From: Streptomyces sulphureus DSM 40104
Lineage (GTDB): Bacteria > Actinomycetota > Actinomycetes > Streptomycetales > Streptomycetaceae
Reading direction: 5' to 3'
DNA: 64,000 nt
Assembly: GCF_000381025.1 (NCBI RefSeq)
Contig: NZ_KB905814.1
Span: forward strand, 124,001-188,000
Position numbers and translations under genes: made by a program. Positions 7,209 through 14,854 of this stretch are shown here, piece by piece. The notes beneath the pieces were generated by a model. The model saw nothing but the letters and a program-made list of their open reading frames with translations, was not told the DNA's origin and ran no database searches. Within the stretch, counting starts at the first letter, position 1. Every line of letters begins with the position of its first letter.

Positions 7209-8270
7209 TCACGCCCCGAGGTCCGGTACGGCCTCCAGCACCGCGTGGCAGGGCAGGCCCGCCAGCTCGGTGACCTTCTTGCACCTCAACCCCGCTCTGC
7301 CCAGCAGCTCCTCGTACTCCGCCAGGGTCCGCTCCCTGCCGGACGTCAGCGTGAGCGTCTCGATGTCGCTCAGCATCGTGTGCAGCACGCCCGCCGCCTC
7401 GACCGTCTCTCCCTCGCGCGGCAGCAACAGGGTGGCCACCAGCACGGTGCCGTCGGGCCCGGCGGCACCGCGGCAGAGGTCGAGGACGCGGACGCAGGAG
7501 GCGTCGTCGAGCCCATGCAGGATGTTGCGCAGCAGGTACGCGTCCCCGCCGGCCGGAACCGAGGCGAGGAAGTCGCCCTCGAGCAGGGTGCAACACCCGG
7601 CGACGCCCGCGGACTTGAGCGTGTCCGGCGCCGGGCGCAGCGCCTCGGGACGGTCGTACAGCGTGCCGTGCAGCCCGGGCTGGGCGGCGAGGATCGCTGC
7701 CAGCAGCGTGCCGTCGCCCCCGCCGACGTCGACGACGTGCGCGAACCTGCCCCAGTCGCAACTGTCGGCGACCAGGGGGGCCTGGGCGGCGGTGCCCGAT
7801 GCCATCGCGGCGGTGAACCGCTCCCCCAGCGCCTCGTCGGCCGCGAAGGACTCGTAGAAGCCGGTGCCGTGCCGCTTCTCGAAGGCCGGTGTGCCCGTGC
7901 GGACGGCGTCCTCCAGTGCACCGAAGGCGTCCCAGAGGGCGGGGGTCCCGTAGAGGTCGGCGGCGAGCCGGGCCGGGGTGCCCCTGCGGAACTCGGCGCC
8001 GAACGGGGTCAGCGCGAACCGTCCGCCTTCGCCGGTGGTGACGAGTCCGAGTACGCAGCCGGCGCGCAACAGCCGGCGCAGCGACGGCGCATGGGTGCCG
8101 GTGTCGCGCGCCACCTCCTCGGCGGTGCCTGACCGCTCGCCGAGCGCGTCGACGGCTCCGACGCGCGTCAGGGTCCCGGCGATCTGGCTCAGCAGGAAGC
8201 CCGACATCACGGTCGTCCTCAGCCACGCCGCGTCGGCCTCCGCACGCGCCTGCTCTTCCGGGGTGGTCAT
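7209..8270 (-). CDS. SAM-dependent O-methyltransferase (hydroxyindole/small-molecule OMT type)
   Basis: This 353-aa protein has an N-terminal winged-helix dimerisation domain (GFLLSQIAGTLTRVGAVDAL, then a TPFGAEF-type segment near residue 80). A class I Rossmann methyltransferase core follows, with the SAM-binding DVGGGDG near 178, EGDFLASVP and YLLRNILHGLDD. This is the architecture of plant-like O-methyltransferases common in Streptomyces natural-product pathways. Its start overlaps the stop of the upstream 183-aa gene in an ATGA, so it is the fourth and last gene of the peptide/HTTM operon. It may modify the peptide product or a small molecule; methylation of a peptide by this family would be unusual. 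Family confidence is high, substrate unknown. Confidence 0.88.
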   Translation of the reverse strand: MTTPEEQARAEADAAWLRTTVMSGFLLSQIAGTLTRVGAVDALGERSGTAEEVARDTGTHAPSLRRLLRAGCVLGLVTTGEGGRFALTPFGAEFRRGTPARLAADLYGTPALWDAFGALEDAVRTGTPAFEKRHGTGFYESFAADEALGERFTAAMASGTAAQAPLVADSCDWGRFAHVVDVGGGDGTLLAAILAAQPGLHGTLYDRPEALRPAPDTLKSAGVAGCCTLLEGDFLASVPAGGDAYLLRNILHGLDDASCVRVLDLCRGAAGPDGTVLVATLLLPREGETVEAAGVLHTMLSDIETLTLTSGRERTLAEYEELLGRAGLRCKKVTELAGLPCHAVLEAVPDLGA

Positions 8271-8818
8271 CGGCCCTCCGTGTCGAGCGTGTGGAAGTCG
8301 GACGCCAAGAGGACGTCGGGCTCCTCCGTCTCGTCGTGACCGCCCGAGGCGACGAGGAGGAACTGCACGCGCCGGGAGTCGGGTGCGTGCGGGCAGCGGT
8401 GGCTGACGAAGTTGAGCAGTGCGAGGTACGGGACGGTCATGTGGATGTGCTCGGGGCCCTTGTCCTGGCGCACCAGGAAGGCGAGGTCGTTCTGCACGTC
8501 GCAGAGCGCCTTCTCCCTGCGCCTGTTGGGGTGCCAGACCATCTGGCGCAGCGACCGGTCCTGGGAGACGGGGTACTCGGCCCACTCCGTGGTGCTGCCG
8601 TCCAGCAGCTCGTCGCGGACGAGGAGGTGGGTGTCCGTGGTGCCGGGCCGCGGGGCGAAGAACGTCGAGACGGGCAGCGTGACGTTGCCGGGGTCGACGC
8701 GCTCCAGGAACCGGGGACGCTTCTTGAACTGCTGGCCGACGGTGAGCGCGAACCAGGTGCCGAGCAGCCCGTACAGGGCGGCCTCCGCTGCGAGCGAGGC
8801 TCCGTTGTGCCGCCTCAT
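8267..8818 (-). CDS. Small membrane-anchored protein, SdpA/DUF5819-like partner of HTTM protein
   Basis: The 183-aa protein starts with one membrane anchor (about residues 8-28), followed by a soluble domain expected to lie outside the membrane. It contains STFFAPRPG and then DGSTTEWAEYPV. An F-A-P-x-P segment followed by a strand ending in DG...EW recalls SdpA and DUF5819 proteins, small partners encoded beside HTTM membrane proteins. Here it overlaps the upstream HTTM-hydrolase gene by ATGA and the downstream methyltransferase by ATGA, so all three are translationally coupled. Two cysteines (C-D-V-Q and HRCPHAP) could form a disulfide. The link to SdpA is my reading of short motifs and gene order; no search was possible. 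Confidence 0.55.
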   Translation of the reverse strand: MRRHNGASLAAEAALYGLLGTWFALTVGQQFKKRPRFLERVDPGNVTLPVSTFFAPRPGTTDTHLLVRDELLDGSTTEWAEYPVSQDRSLRQMVWHPNRRREKALCDVQNDLAFLVRQDKGPEHIHMTVPYLALLNFVSHRCPHAPDSRRVQFLLVASGGHDETEEPDVLLASDFHTLDTEGR

Positions 8819-10671
8819 CGAAGACTCCCTTCCCCGACCGCCGCGCGTTTTCTGGTCCAGGCGATGGCGTCGGCGACGTGCGGTGCGTGCTGCGGGTCCA
8901 TGACGAGGCTCTCGTGCGTCGCGCCCGGCACCAGGTCGTGCCGCGACTCGTGGGAGAGCGCCGCGAGTTCGGCCTGGAGGTCGGCGTGGACCGGGTCGCG
9001 CTCCACGGTGCCGCTCGCCGTCAACACCGCGACAGGGCGTCCCCCGGCGTCGGTCAGCTTCGCCGCGTCCGCCGACCAGGAGCGCGGCCACTGGCTCATC
9101 TCGCGCCGCGCGGCCCGCCAACTCGCCGGTGCCTTCATCCGCTCCACGGTCTGCGCGGCGAGCGGCGCGGGCAGGGAGGAGAACGGGCCGAGCCGCTGCG
9201 GCTCGGGCAGCATGCCGAGTTCGGCGCGGAGCCAGGTGGACGTCATCCGCTGGCGGAGCCAGGGGAGCGTACGCCGCTGGCCTGCGGAGCGGGCGAGTTG
9301 GTCGGGGTGGCTCGCGTCGACGAAGACGAGCCCGCCGACGAGTTCGGGATGCCGGCGCGCGAAGCTCCGGATGAGCAACCCGCCGACGGACTGCCCGACG
9401 AGGACGTACGGGGGCTCGGCGCCGAGCCGCGCCAGCAGCTCCCGCAGACCGGCGCTGGCCCGCTCGGCGTCCTGCGGCCCCTTCGCGGGCGCGCTCCAGC
9501 CGGTGCCGGGCCGGTCGTAAGCGACGTAGCGGGTGCCGGGCTCCATCCCCTCCCACACCCAGCTCCACCCGGTGGCGGGGCAGGCCATGCCGTTCTCGAA
9601 GACGACGGTGGGACCCGAGCCTCCGGTCCGTGCCACCACGTGGACGTCCCGGCCTCCCACGGTGACGAGTTCGCCGGGCACGGCGACCGCGCGTGCGCGC
9701 CCGCTCCGCACGCGCCGGTACACCGCCGCACCCGCCACGGCAGCCGCGCCGGCCCCGACCAGCAGGCTCGCCGCCCGCGGCGCCGTACGCACCGAGCCGC
9801 CGCGCCAAGTCGCCCCGTTGAGCGGCTTCTTGGCGGGTGCCTCCTTCCGCGGGCCCAGCGCCCGGGAGACGTGGGCGACGGCGGGGTAGGTGGCGCAGAA
9901 CGACCAGACGAAGCGGTTCAGCCCCATGAATTTCGCGTTCCCCAGATGGAAGGCCGTCCCCGTCGCGAGGAGGCCGCGGGCAACCGGCTTGGGCGCCACC
10001 AGGGCGAGAGGGAAGGCGAGTTCGCCGGCGATCGTCGACCAGGCGACGGTCTTGGCGAGCCAGGGACGGTCGCGTACGAGCTCGTAGAAGAACCGGTCGC
10101 CGTAGGTGGCGGTGCGGAAGATCCCCGGTATCGCGGTGCCGTCGCGCCAGACGGGCGAGGCGAGTTTCGCGGCGCCCGAGGTGAAGTACGACAGGCACGC
10201 CTGCGCGGCGAGGAAGACGACCACCGCTTCGCGGGCGCGGGCGTTGTCGGGGAAGAGCTTCTCCAGCGCCGAGCTGGCGAAGTTGAGGAAGGCCATGTGG
10301 TCGGACCCGTCGAGGCCGTACCGCATCTGGGTCTGCATGCCGTACGCGGTGCCGCACATGGTGGCCGCGAGCGCGCCGCGCTGCGCGCGGGTGGTGCCCG
10401 GCAGGAGCAGTCCGAGCCCGGCGAGCATGCGGGTCCCCGGCAGCGAGAGGACGTTCGGATAGCCGAAGAGGGCGTCCAGCCGGCCTTCGCCGGCGCTGCG
10501 CCACCACTGCGGCGCGTGCAGTTTGAGCACCGGCCAGCTCAGCAGGTCGTCGTCGGCGTGCAGCGAGGACGACGCGAGCTGTTCCAGGGCGCTGATCGTC
10601 GCACCGACCGAGGTGCACCGCTCGACCTTGCGGAAGACCGCGTCGATGTCGTCGCGTCGTGTGTTGTCCAC
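8815..10671 (-). CDS. HTTM (SdpB/gamma-carboxylase-like) membrane domain fused to an alpha/beta hydrolase
   Basis: The 618-aa protein joins two modules. Residues about 40-320 hold several hydrophobic segments (for example around 80, 144-162, 195-215, 245-260 and 300-318) with SYFTSGAAKLASPVW and TATYGDRFFYELV, which fit the HTTM family that includes SdpB and vitamin-K carboxylase-like proteins. Residues about 335-618 are an alpha/beta hydrolase: VVFENGMACP, YDRPGTGWS, nucleophile in GQSVGG near 426, VDASHPDQ, and His in GATHESLV near 586. SdpB proteins normally lack the hydrolase part. I chose the GTG at 10671 because GGAGG precedes it; the upstream ATG at 10728 would read through the palindrome at 10695-10730. 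It is the second gene of the peptide operon and ends in an ATGA overlap. Confidence 0.72.
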   Translation of the reverse strand: MDNTRRDDIDAVFRKVERCTSVGATISALEQLASSSLHADDDLLSWPVLKLHAPQWWRSAGEGRLDALFGYPNVLSLPGTRMLAGLGLLLPGTTRAQRGALAATMCGTAYGMQTQMRYGLDGSDHMAFLNFASSALEKLFPDNARAREAVVVFLAAQACLSYFTSGAAKLASPVWRDGTAIPGIFRTATYGDRFFYELVRDRPWLAKTVAWSTIAGELAFPLALVAPKPVARGLLATGTAFHLGNAKFMGLNRFVWSFCATYPAVAHVSRALGPRKEAPAKKPLNGATWRGGSVRTAPRAASLLVGAGAAAVAGAAVYRRVRSGRARAVAVPGELVTVGGRDVHVVARTGGSGPTVVFENGMACPATGWSWVWEGMEPGTRYVAYDRPGTGWSAPAKGPQDAERASAGLRELLARLGAEPPYVLVGQSVGGLLIRSFARRHPELVGGLVFVDASHPDQLARSAGQRRTLPWLRQRMTSTWLRAELGMLPEPQRLGPFSSLPAPLAAQTVERMKAPASWRAARREMSQWPRSWSADAAKLTDAGGRPVAVLTASGTVERDPVHADLQAELAALSHESRHDLVPGATHESLVMDPQHAPHVADAIAWTRKRAAVGEGSLR

Positions 10672-10694
10672 GGACCATCCTCCGATGACGGGTG

Positions 10695-10730
10695 CGGTGC
10701 TCCGGCGAGCGCGCGCTCGCCGGAGCACCG
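10695..10730. promoter_or_regulatory. Perfect 36-bp palindrome inside the peptide operon (attenuator or partial terminator)
   Basis: The arm CGGTGCTCCGGCGAGCG at 10695-10711 is matched exactly by its reverse complement at 10714-10730, leaving only CG between. In RNA this would be an extremely stable hairpin. It lies between the 93-aa peptide gene (stop at 10747) and the HTTM fusion gene (start 10671). That is where a leaky terminator would give much more peptide than enzyme, as in many peptide-toxin and RiPP operons. Confidence 0.8.
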
Positions 10731-10746
10731 GTGTCGAGACGGGCGC

Positions 10747-11028
10747 TCAGAACCCCTGCGGGTGGTGAGCGAGGGTGTCCCCGACCGAACGGCCGGTGTC
10801 CAGCGCGGTGCTGGGGACGGTCGACCCGTGGTCGTCGTAGCCGAGTGCGCCGGCAGCCGCCGTGAGGCCGACCTGCGCGGCCGTCTGTGCGGCCGTCACT
10901 CCGGCGAAGACGGCGGCCGGGGTGAGCAGCACCGGCAGCGGCTCGTCGCTGCGGGGTACGTGTCGCTCGCCGAACTCCGCGTGGTGCTGGGCCCAGTCGG
11001 CGATCCGTGTGGTCCGTGACACAGCCAT
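10747..11028 (-). CDS. 93-aa peptide with hydrophobic core, candidate toxin/peptide precursor
   Basis: No family is recognised. Residues 1-30 are polar (TTRIADWAQHHAEFGERH). Residues about 31-63 are hydrophobic and Ala-rich (LPVLLTPAAVFAGVTAAQ, then AAQVGLTAAAGALGY). The C-terminal 30 are polar and end HHPQGF. There is no Cys and no clear Sec signal peptide. The ATG at 11028 follows GGAAGG, a good ribosome site. It is the first gene of a leftward operon whose next genes encode an HTTM-hydrolase fusion, an SdpA-like protein and a methyltransferase. In Bacillus the SDP toxin is likewise a hydrophobic peptide cut from a precursor by SdpA/SdpB, though its precursor SdpC is longer. The coding call is good; the toxin role is inference. 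Confidence 0.68.
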   Translation of the reverse strand: MAVSRTTRIADWAQHHAEFGERHVPRSDEPLPVLLTPAAVFAGVTAAQTAAQVGLTAAAGALGYDDHGSTVPSTALDTGRSVGDTLAHHPQGF

Positions 11029-11495
11029 CGCTGAGTACCTTCCTCTTCTCGTCGGTCAGACCATGACGTGCTCGTCATGCGCCGGTTCATCCCAGTGCGG
11101 ACGAAGGGCGAACGACGTGCTGAGGAATTTTCTACAGCGACAGCGATGCGGGTACCGGCCCCGTGGGCGCACGAATCGTGATGGTTTTTTTCCGATTCTT
11201 TACCTTGCGTAACGCTGTGGCGCGCGAAGTCTTGCGCGCGACGGCGCACCCGCGATCCGTTTCGGGGTCGTGGCGACCGTCGTTGCGTGCCCGCGCAGGG
11301 GTCCGGCTCTCCTGCCGGGCCGCAACTTCCTTACGTCGAAGGGGCGTTGGAGGAGGCTCGGGACGGAAAACCACCGCCTCCCGCCCCGCGGGCGCGACAG
11401 CCACGGGTAAGCGGGTTTCCACGAGCCGCGTTCACCGGCTTCCGCGAGACGGAGCCCGCGTCGTTCCGGCCCGGGCGTACAGGAGTCGGCCCTGT
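11029..11495. other. Gene-free stretch upstream of the peptide operon
   Basis: No convincing gene here. An A/T-rich island at about 11179-11215, unusual in this DNA, reads on the minus strand as a run including TTACGCAAGGTAAAG and a string of A residues. It lies about 150-185 bp upstream of the peptide gene and is a reasonable place for its promoter or a regulator site. Nothing else was recognised. Confidence 0.4.
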
Positions 11496-11666
11496 CTACG
11501 CGGCAGCGGTGCAGCCGCGGCGGGCCTCACGCCACTCGGCGCGGAGCCGGTCGAGCTCGACCAGGTCCGCCGGCGTCCACACGGTGCGCCCGGCGACGAA
11601 GCGCCGGATCGCGTCGTTCGCCTCGGCGGCGTCGAGGCGTGGTTCTCGGTCCCTTCCTGTGCTCAT
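11496..11666 (-). CDS. Hypothetical 56-aa protein
   Basis: ATG at 11666 to TAG at 11496 encodes a charged, probably helical protein. It starts MSTGRDREPRLDAAEAND, continues IRRFVAGRTVWTPADLVEL, and ends in an Arg-rich helix and GCTAAA. The codons have the expected high-GC third positions and the sequence has no low-complexity stretch, which argues that it is real. The ribosome site is weak (AGGCTCG). It resembles small Streptomyces proteins of unknown function with a single compact helical motif. I recognise no family. It is separated from the peptide operon by 467 bp and is probably independent. Confidence 0.55.
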   Translation of the reverse strand: MSTGRDREPRLDAAEANDAIRRFVAGRTVWTPADLVELDRLRAEWREARRGCTAAA

Positions 11667-11991
11667 GGTCGACGAGCCTAACGTCCGTCTTTTCCGTCGA
11701 CGTCATCCTGTGGGCGGATCAACGACCCTTCAGGGTGGGTAGTCCCGCGGAGTGCCGTCCGCCCGCGGTCGGCGGAACCTCGCGCTCCACCGTACGGTCC
11801 GCCGCCCGTCGACCTGCCCGACCCGTCCCGACCGAGCGCGTGAGCGGGCGGCCCTGGTGCGGACAGGGACAAGGAAGGTCCGCTCCCCGCGCCCGTCACC
11901 GGCCGTCCCGTAAGGGATCATCTACCGGTAGCGGCCCGGGACTTCGTGGAGGACCCACCGCCCGGCCCGACACCGAGGCGAGGAGGATTCC
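11667..11991. other. Divergent intergenic region, nothing recognised
   Basis: This lies between the leftward 56-aa gene and the rightward 63-aa gene and presumably holds both promoters. No clear operator, hairpin or RNA was seen. Confidence 0.35.
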
Positions 11992-12183
11992 GTGAGCAAC
12001 CAGGAACGCCGCGAGCGGTACGCGAGGGCGCTGTACGCCACCCTCGGGTTCAGCGCCGAACGGCACCCGTGGGAGGGGCTGGCCGCGGCCCGGCGGGAGG
12101 TCTGGTACGTCCGGGCCGACGCCGCGCTCGCGTTGGCGGACGAGGAGATCGCCGAGGCGCTGGAGTCCGAGCGGCAGCGCTGA
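11992..12183 (+). CDS. Hypothetical 63-aa protein
   Basis: GTG at 11992 follows a strong AGGAGG, so translation is likely. The product starts MSNQERRERYARALYATLGF. It continues with a WEGLAAARREVWY segment and a helical, acidic tail (ADEEIAEALESERQR). It looks like a small soluble helical protein. Short actinobacterial proteins with this N-terminus and a central W..L...R..VWY pattern occur widely without a known role. It lies 100 bp upstream of the sensor-kinase gene on the same strand and could be cotranscribed with it. I recognise no function. Confidence 0.68.
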   Translation: MSNQERRERYARALYATLGFSAERHPWEGLAAARREVWYVRADAALALADEEIAEALESERQR

Positions 12184-12283
12184 ACTCCGAGCAGCGTCGG
12201 CCGAGGCCCTCCGGCTTCCGGCAGAGCACCGTCTCCTCCCCAGGTCGCAGCCGTACTCCGCAGCGACCACCGACAATTGACCG

Positions 12284-14005
12284 ATGCCCCGTCTCCCCCG
12301 AAGCCCGTTCACGGCGCCCGGCGAACAGGGCCGCGGCGTGTGGCGCGCGCTCGCCGAAGTCGCCGGTGGCGTGCTGCTGATCTCCCTCGGCCAAGTCGTC
12401 GTCAGCAGTGCGGACGAGCAGCTCCCGCTGAGTCAGTACGCCCTCTCCGTCCCCGTGCTCGGACTCTTCGCCGTCCGCCGCCGCTACCCCGTCGTCAGCC
12501 TCCTCGGTATCGCGGCGCTCGCGGGCGCGCAGCCCGCCGCCGGACTGCCTGCCGCGGTCACCGCGTACACCGCCACGCGGCAACTCACGGCGCCACGGCA
12601 CCGCACGGCCCTGCTGCTCGCCTCCACTCTCCTCGTCCTCCTGACGAGCACCGCCCTCGCCGCGTTCGCCGGCTCCGAGGGCCAGACCTCCGGTCCGGCC
12701 GTCGGCGCCGTCCTCGCCGCCACGGCGCTGCTCGTACCGGGACTCGTCGGCACCTCGGTGGGACAGCAGGACCGGCTGATGCCGGCGCTCAGGGAACGCG
12801 CCGCCGCCGCCGAGGAGGCCCGCCGGCTCGCCGAGAGCGAGTCGCGGATGCAGGAGCGGTCGCGGATCGCCGCCGAGATGCACGACCTCGTCGGCCACCG
12901 GCTCAGTCTCATCTCGCTGCACGCGGGCGGCCTGGAGATGGCGCTCCGCGACGAGTCGGCCGAGATGCGCGACGAGGCGGCCCTGGTGCGCCGGGCCACC
13001 GGCGACGCGATGCAGGAGCTGCGCGAAGTCCTCGGCGTCCTGGGCCCGTTGGGCCGGGACACCGGTACCGGCGCGCTCACCGACACGACGGGTACCAGGT
13101 CCGACATCGAAGCGCTCGCCGAGGAGTCGCGGAGCGGCGGCATACCCGTCGAGCTCACGTGGGAGGGCGCGGACCTCGACGACCGCCCGGCCCAGGTGCG
13201 CCGCGCCGTGCACCGGGTGGTCCGCGAGTCTCTGACCAACGTGCACAGGCACGCGGCCGGCGCCCACGTCACCATCAACGTCACGCACACCGGCGACCGC
13301 GTGGAGGTGCTCGTACGCAACGGGCGCGCGCCCCTGCAAGGTGCGGCGCAGCAGGGCTCGGGGCGCGGCCTCGTCGGACTGCGGGAGCGGGTCTCGCTGC
13401 TCGGCGGCGAGTTGGAGTCGGGGCCGACGCCGGCGGGCGGGTTCGCGGTGACCGCGCACATCCCCGCGCAGCCGGACCCGCACGCCGGCACCGCGGGCTC
13501 AGGGGACGCACGGCCGGAACCGGCCGAGCCCGGTGCCGAGCGCGCGCCCTCGGGTGTCCAGCGCCGCGTCGTCGGTGCACTCACCGGGCTGCTCGGCCTC
13601 ACGGGCGTCAGCGTGATGATCCTCTTCGGCCTCTTCCTCGTGAGCGAGGCGAACCGGACCCCTCAGGCCGCCGAGGAGGTCGAGCCCCGGATCGGCATGC
13701 ACCGTGAGGAGTTGGGCCCGTCCCTCTGGGACGACACGGGGGTGCGGGCGGCAGCGACGGGACACGAGCCGGCCCGCCCCGAGTCCGCGACGGAGTGCAT
13801 CTATCCGATGGTGCCGAGCGAGGACTTCCTGCCGCTGAGCGAGGGCGCGGGGATGGGACCCATGGAGTACGCTCCCTTCGACGCCCAGGAGGGCCCGGGT
13901 CAGCTCAGGATCACCCGATACTGCTTCCACGGCGACGAGTTGACCGCGATCGACCGCTTCAACGTGCCGGTGGTGTCCCAGACGCCATCGTGGGAGTCCC
14001 CGTGA
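12284..14005 (+). CDS. Sensor histidine kinase (HisKA_3, NarL-type) with extra C-terminal membrane/outer domain
   Basis: The 573-aa kinase has about five N-terminal membrane segments (residues roughly 30-165) and a short linker. A HisKA_3 dimerisation helix with the phosphorylated His in AAEMHDLVGHRLSL (near 200) comes next. A HATPase domain follows, with ESLTNVHRHA near 318 and GRGLVGLRERV near 365. Unusually, another membrane helix follows at about 427-452. It leads to about 120 residues with CIYP and RYCFHGDEL, probably outside the cell with a two-Cys disulfide. The gene overlaps the response-regulator gene by GTGA (14002-14005). The exporter genes downstream suggest that it senses an envelope stress or antibiotic. 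Kinase call certain; tail function unknown. Confidence 0.9.
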   Translation: MPRLPRSPFTAPGEQGRGVWRALAEVAGGVLLISLGQVVVSSADEQLPLSQYALSVPVLGLFAVRRRYPVVSLLGIAALAGAQPAAGLPAAVTAYTATRQLTAPRHRTALLLASTLLVLLTSTALAAFAGSEGQTSGPAVGAVLAATALLVPGLVGTSVGQQDRLMPALRERAAAAEEARRLAESESRMQERSRIAAEMHDLVGHRLSLISLHAGGLEMALRDESAEMRDEAALVRRATGDAMQELREVLGVLGPLGRDTGTGALTDTTGTRSDIEALAEESRSGGIPVELTWEGADLDDRPAQVRRAVHRVVRESLTNVHRHAAGAHVTINVTHTGDRVEVLVRNGRAPLQGAAQQGSGRGLVGLRERVSLLGGELESGPTPAGGFAVTAHIPAQPDPHAGTAGSGDARPEPAEPGAERAPSGVQRRVVGALTGLLGLTGVSVMILFGLFLVSEANRTPQAAEEVEPRIGMHREELGPSLWDDTGVRAAATGHEPARPESATECIYPMVPSEDFLPLSEGAGMGPMEYAPFDAQEGPGQLRITRYCFHGDELTAIDRFNVPVVSQTPSWESP

Positions 14006-14688
14006 CCGTGCATCCCGACCGTCCGATCCGTGTCCTGCTCGCCGACGACGAGACGATGATCCGGCACGGCGTCCGCCTGATCCTGCGCCATGCGGAGGGG
14101 ATCGAGGTGGTCGGCGAGGCGAGCGACGGCGAGGAGGCCGTGCGGCTCGCCACCGAGGCAAAGCCCGACGTCGCACTCATCGACATACGGATGCCCGTGC
14201 TCGACGGGCTCGCCACGATCGACCCGCTCCTCGCCCTGCAGCCCCGCCCCCAGGTGGTCATGCTCACCACCTTCGGCGACGAGGAGAACGTGACGCGCGC
14301 GCTCCGCTCCGGCGCCACCGGCTTCCTCCTCAAGGACGAAGGCCCGCAGGAGCTCATCAGCGCGGTGCGCTCCGCCGCCGCAGGGGACGCCGTCCTCTCC
14401 CCCGGCGTCACCGGAACCGTCATCGAGCGGATGCTGAGCGGTAGTTCGGACGCGGCGAGCCCGCCGCGCGGCACCGCCCCCGAGCAGCAGCTCTCCGAGC
14501 TCACCGGCCGGGAGCGCGACGTGCTCACGCTGCTGGGCGGCGGGCTCGCCAACGTCGACATCGGGCGGCGCCTCGGCATCGGCGTCGGCACCGTCAAGAC
14601 CCACGTCAGCGCCATCCTGGAGAAGACGGGCACCGACAGCCGGGTGCAGGCGGCGGTGCTGGCGTACCGGACGGGCCTGCTGTCCTGA
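14002..14688 (+). CDS. NarL/FixJ-family response regulator
   Basis: The 228-aa regulator has a receiver domain (acidic LLADDE near residue 13, phosphorylated Asp in ALIDIRMPVLDG near 55, MLTTFGDEENV, and Lys in FLLKDEG near 105). A LuxR-type helix-turn-helix follows (LTGRERDVLTLLGGG, then IGRRLGIGVGTVKTHVSAIL). The start is the GTG overlapping the kinase stop, so kinase and regulator are made together. Its likely targets include the ABC exporter genes that begin 166 bp downstream, by analogy with many Firmicute and actinobacterial systems of this layout; no specific binding site was identified. Confidence 0.93.
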   Translation: MTVHPDRPIRVLLADDETMIRHGVRLILRHAEGIEVVGEASDGEEAVRLATEAKPDVALIDIRMPVLDGLATIDPLLALQPRPQVVMLTTFGDEENVTRALRSGATGFLLKDEGPQELISAVRSAAAGDAVLSPGVTGTVIERMLSGSSDAASPPRGTAPEQQLSELTGRERDVLTLLGGGLANVDIGRRLGIGVGTVKTHVSAILEKTGTDSRVQAAVLAYRTGLLS

Positions 14689-14689
14689 A

Positions 14690-14714
14690 GGACTCTGCCC
14701 GAAGACAGAGTTCC
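14690..14714 (+). terminator. Imperfect hairpin between regulator and ABC genes
   Basis: GGACTCTG and CAGAGTTCC pair with one bulge across an 8-nt loop, directly after the regulator stop. It may separate the kinase-regulator transcript from the exporter genes. Confidence 0.4.
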
Positions 14715-14854
14715 GGATAGGCCCCGAGGACCACACGGCCCTGCGGGCCCGACCTTCGACAGGGGCTCCACTCGGTCCCTGAGGCCGACGGATTCGGCGT
14801 ACGGCGCGCGGAGGATGAGGGGCAGTCAACCTCCCCGCCCACTCTGGAGCCGCC

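Noticed and set aside
11132..11422. A 96-codon minus-strand frame upstream of the peptide gene
   Set aside because: It runs through the A/T-rich patch giving Lys/Arg-rich non-protein-like sequence; codon usage does not match neighbouring genes.
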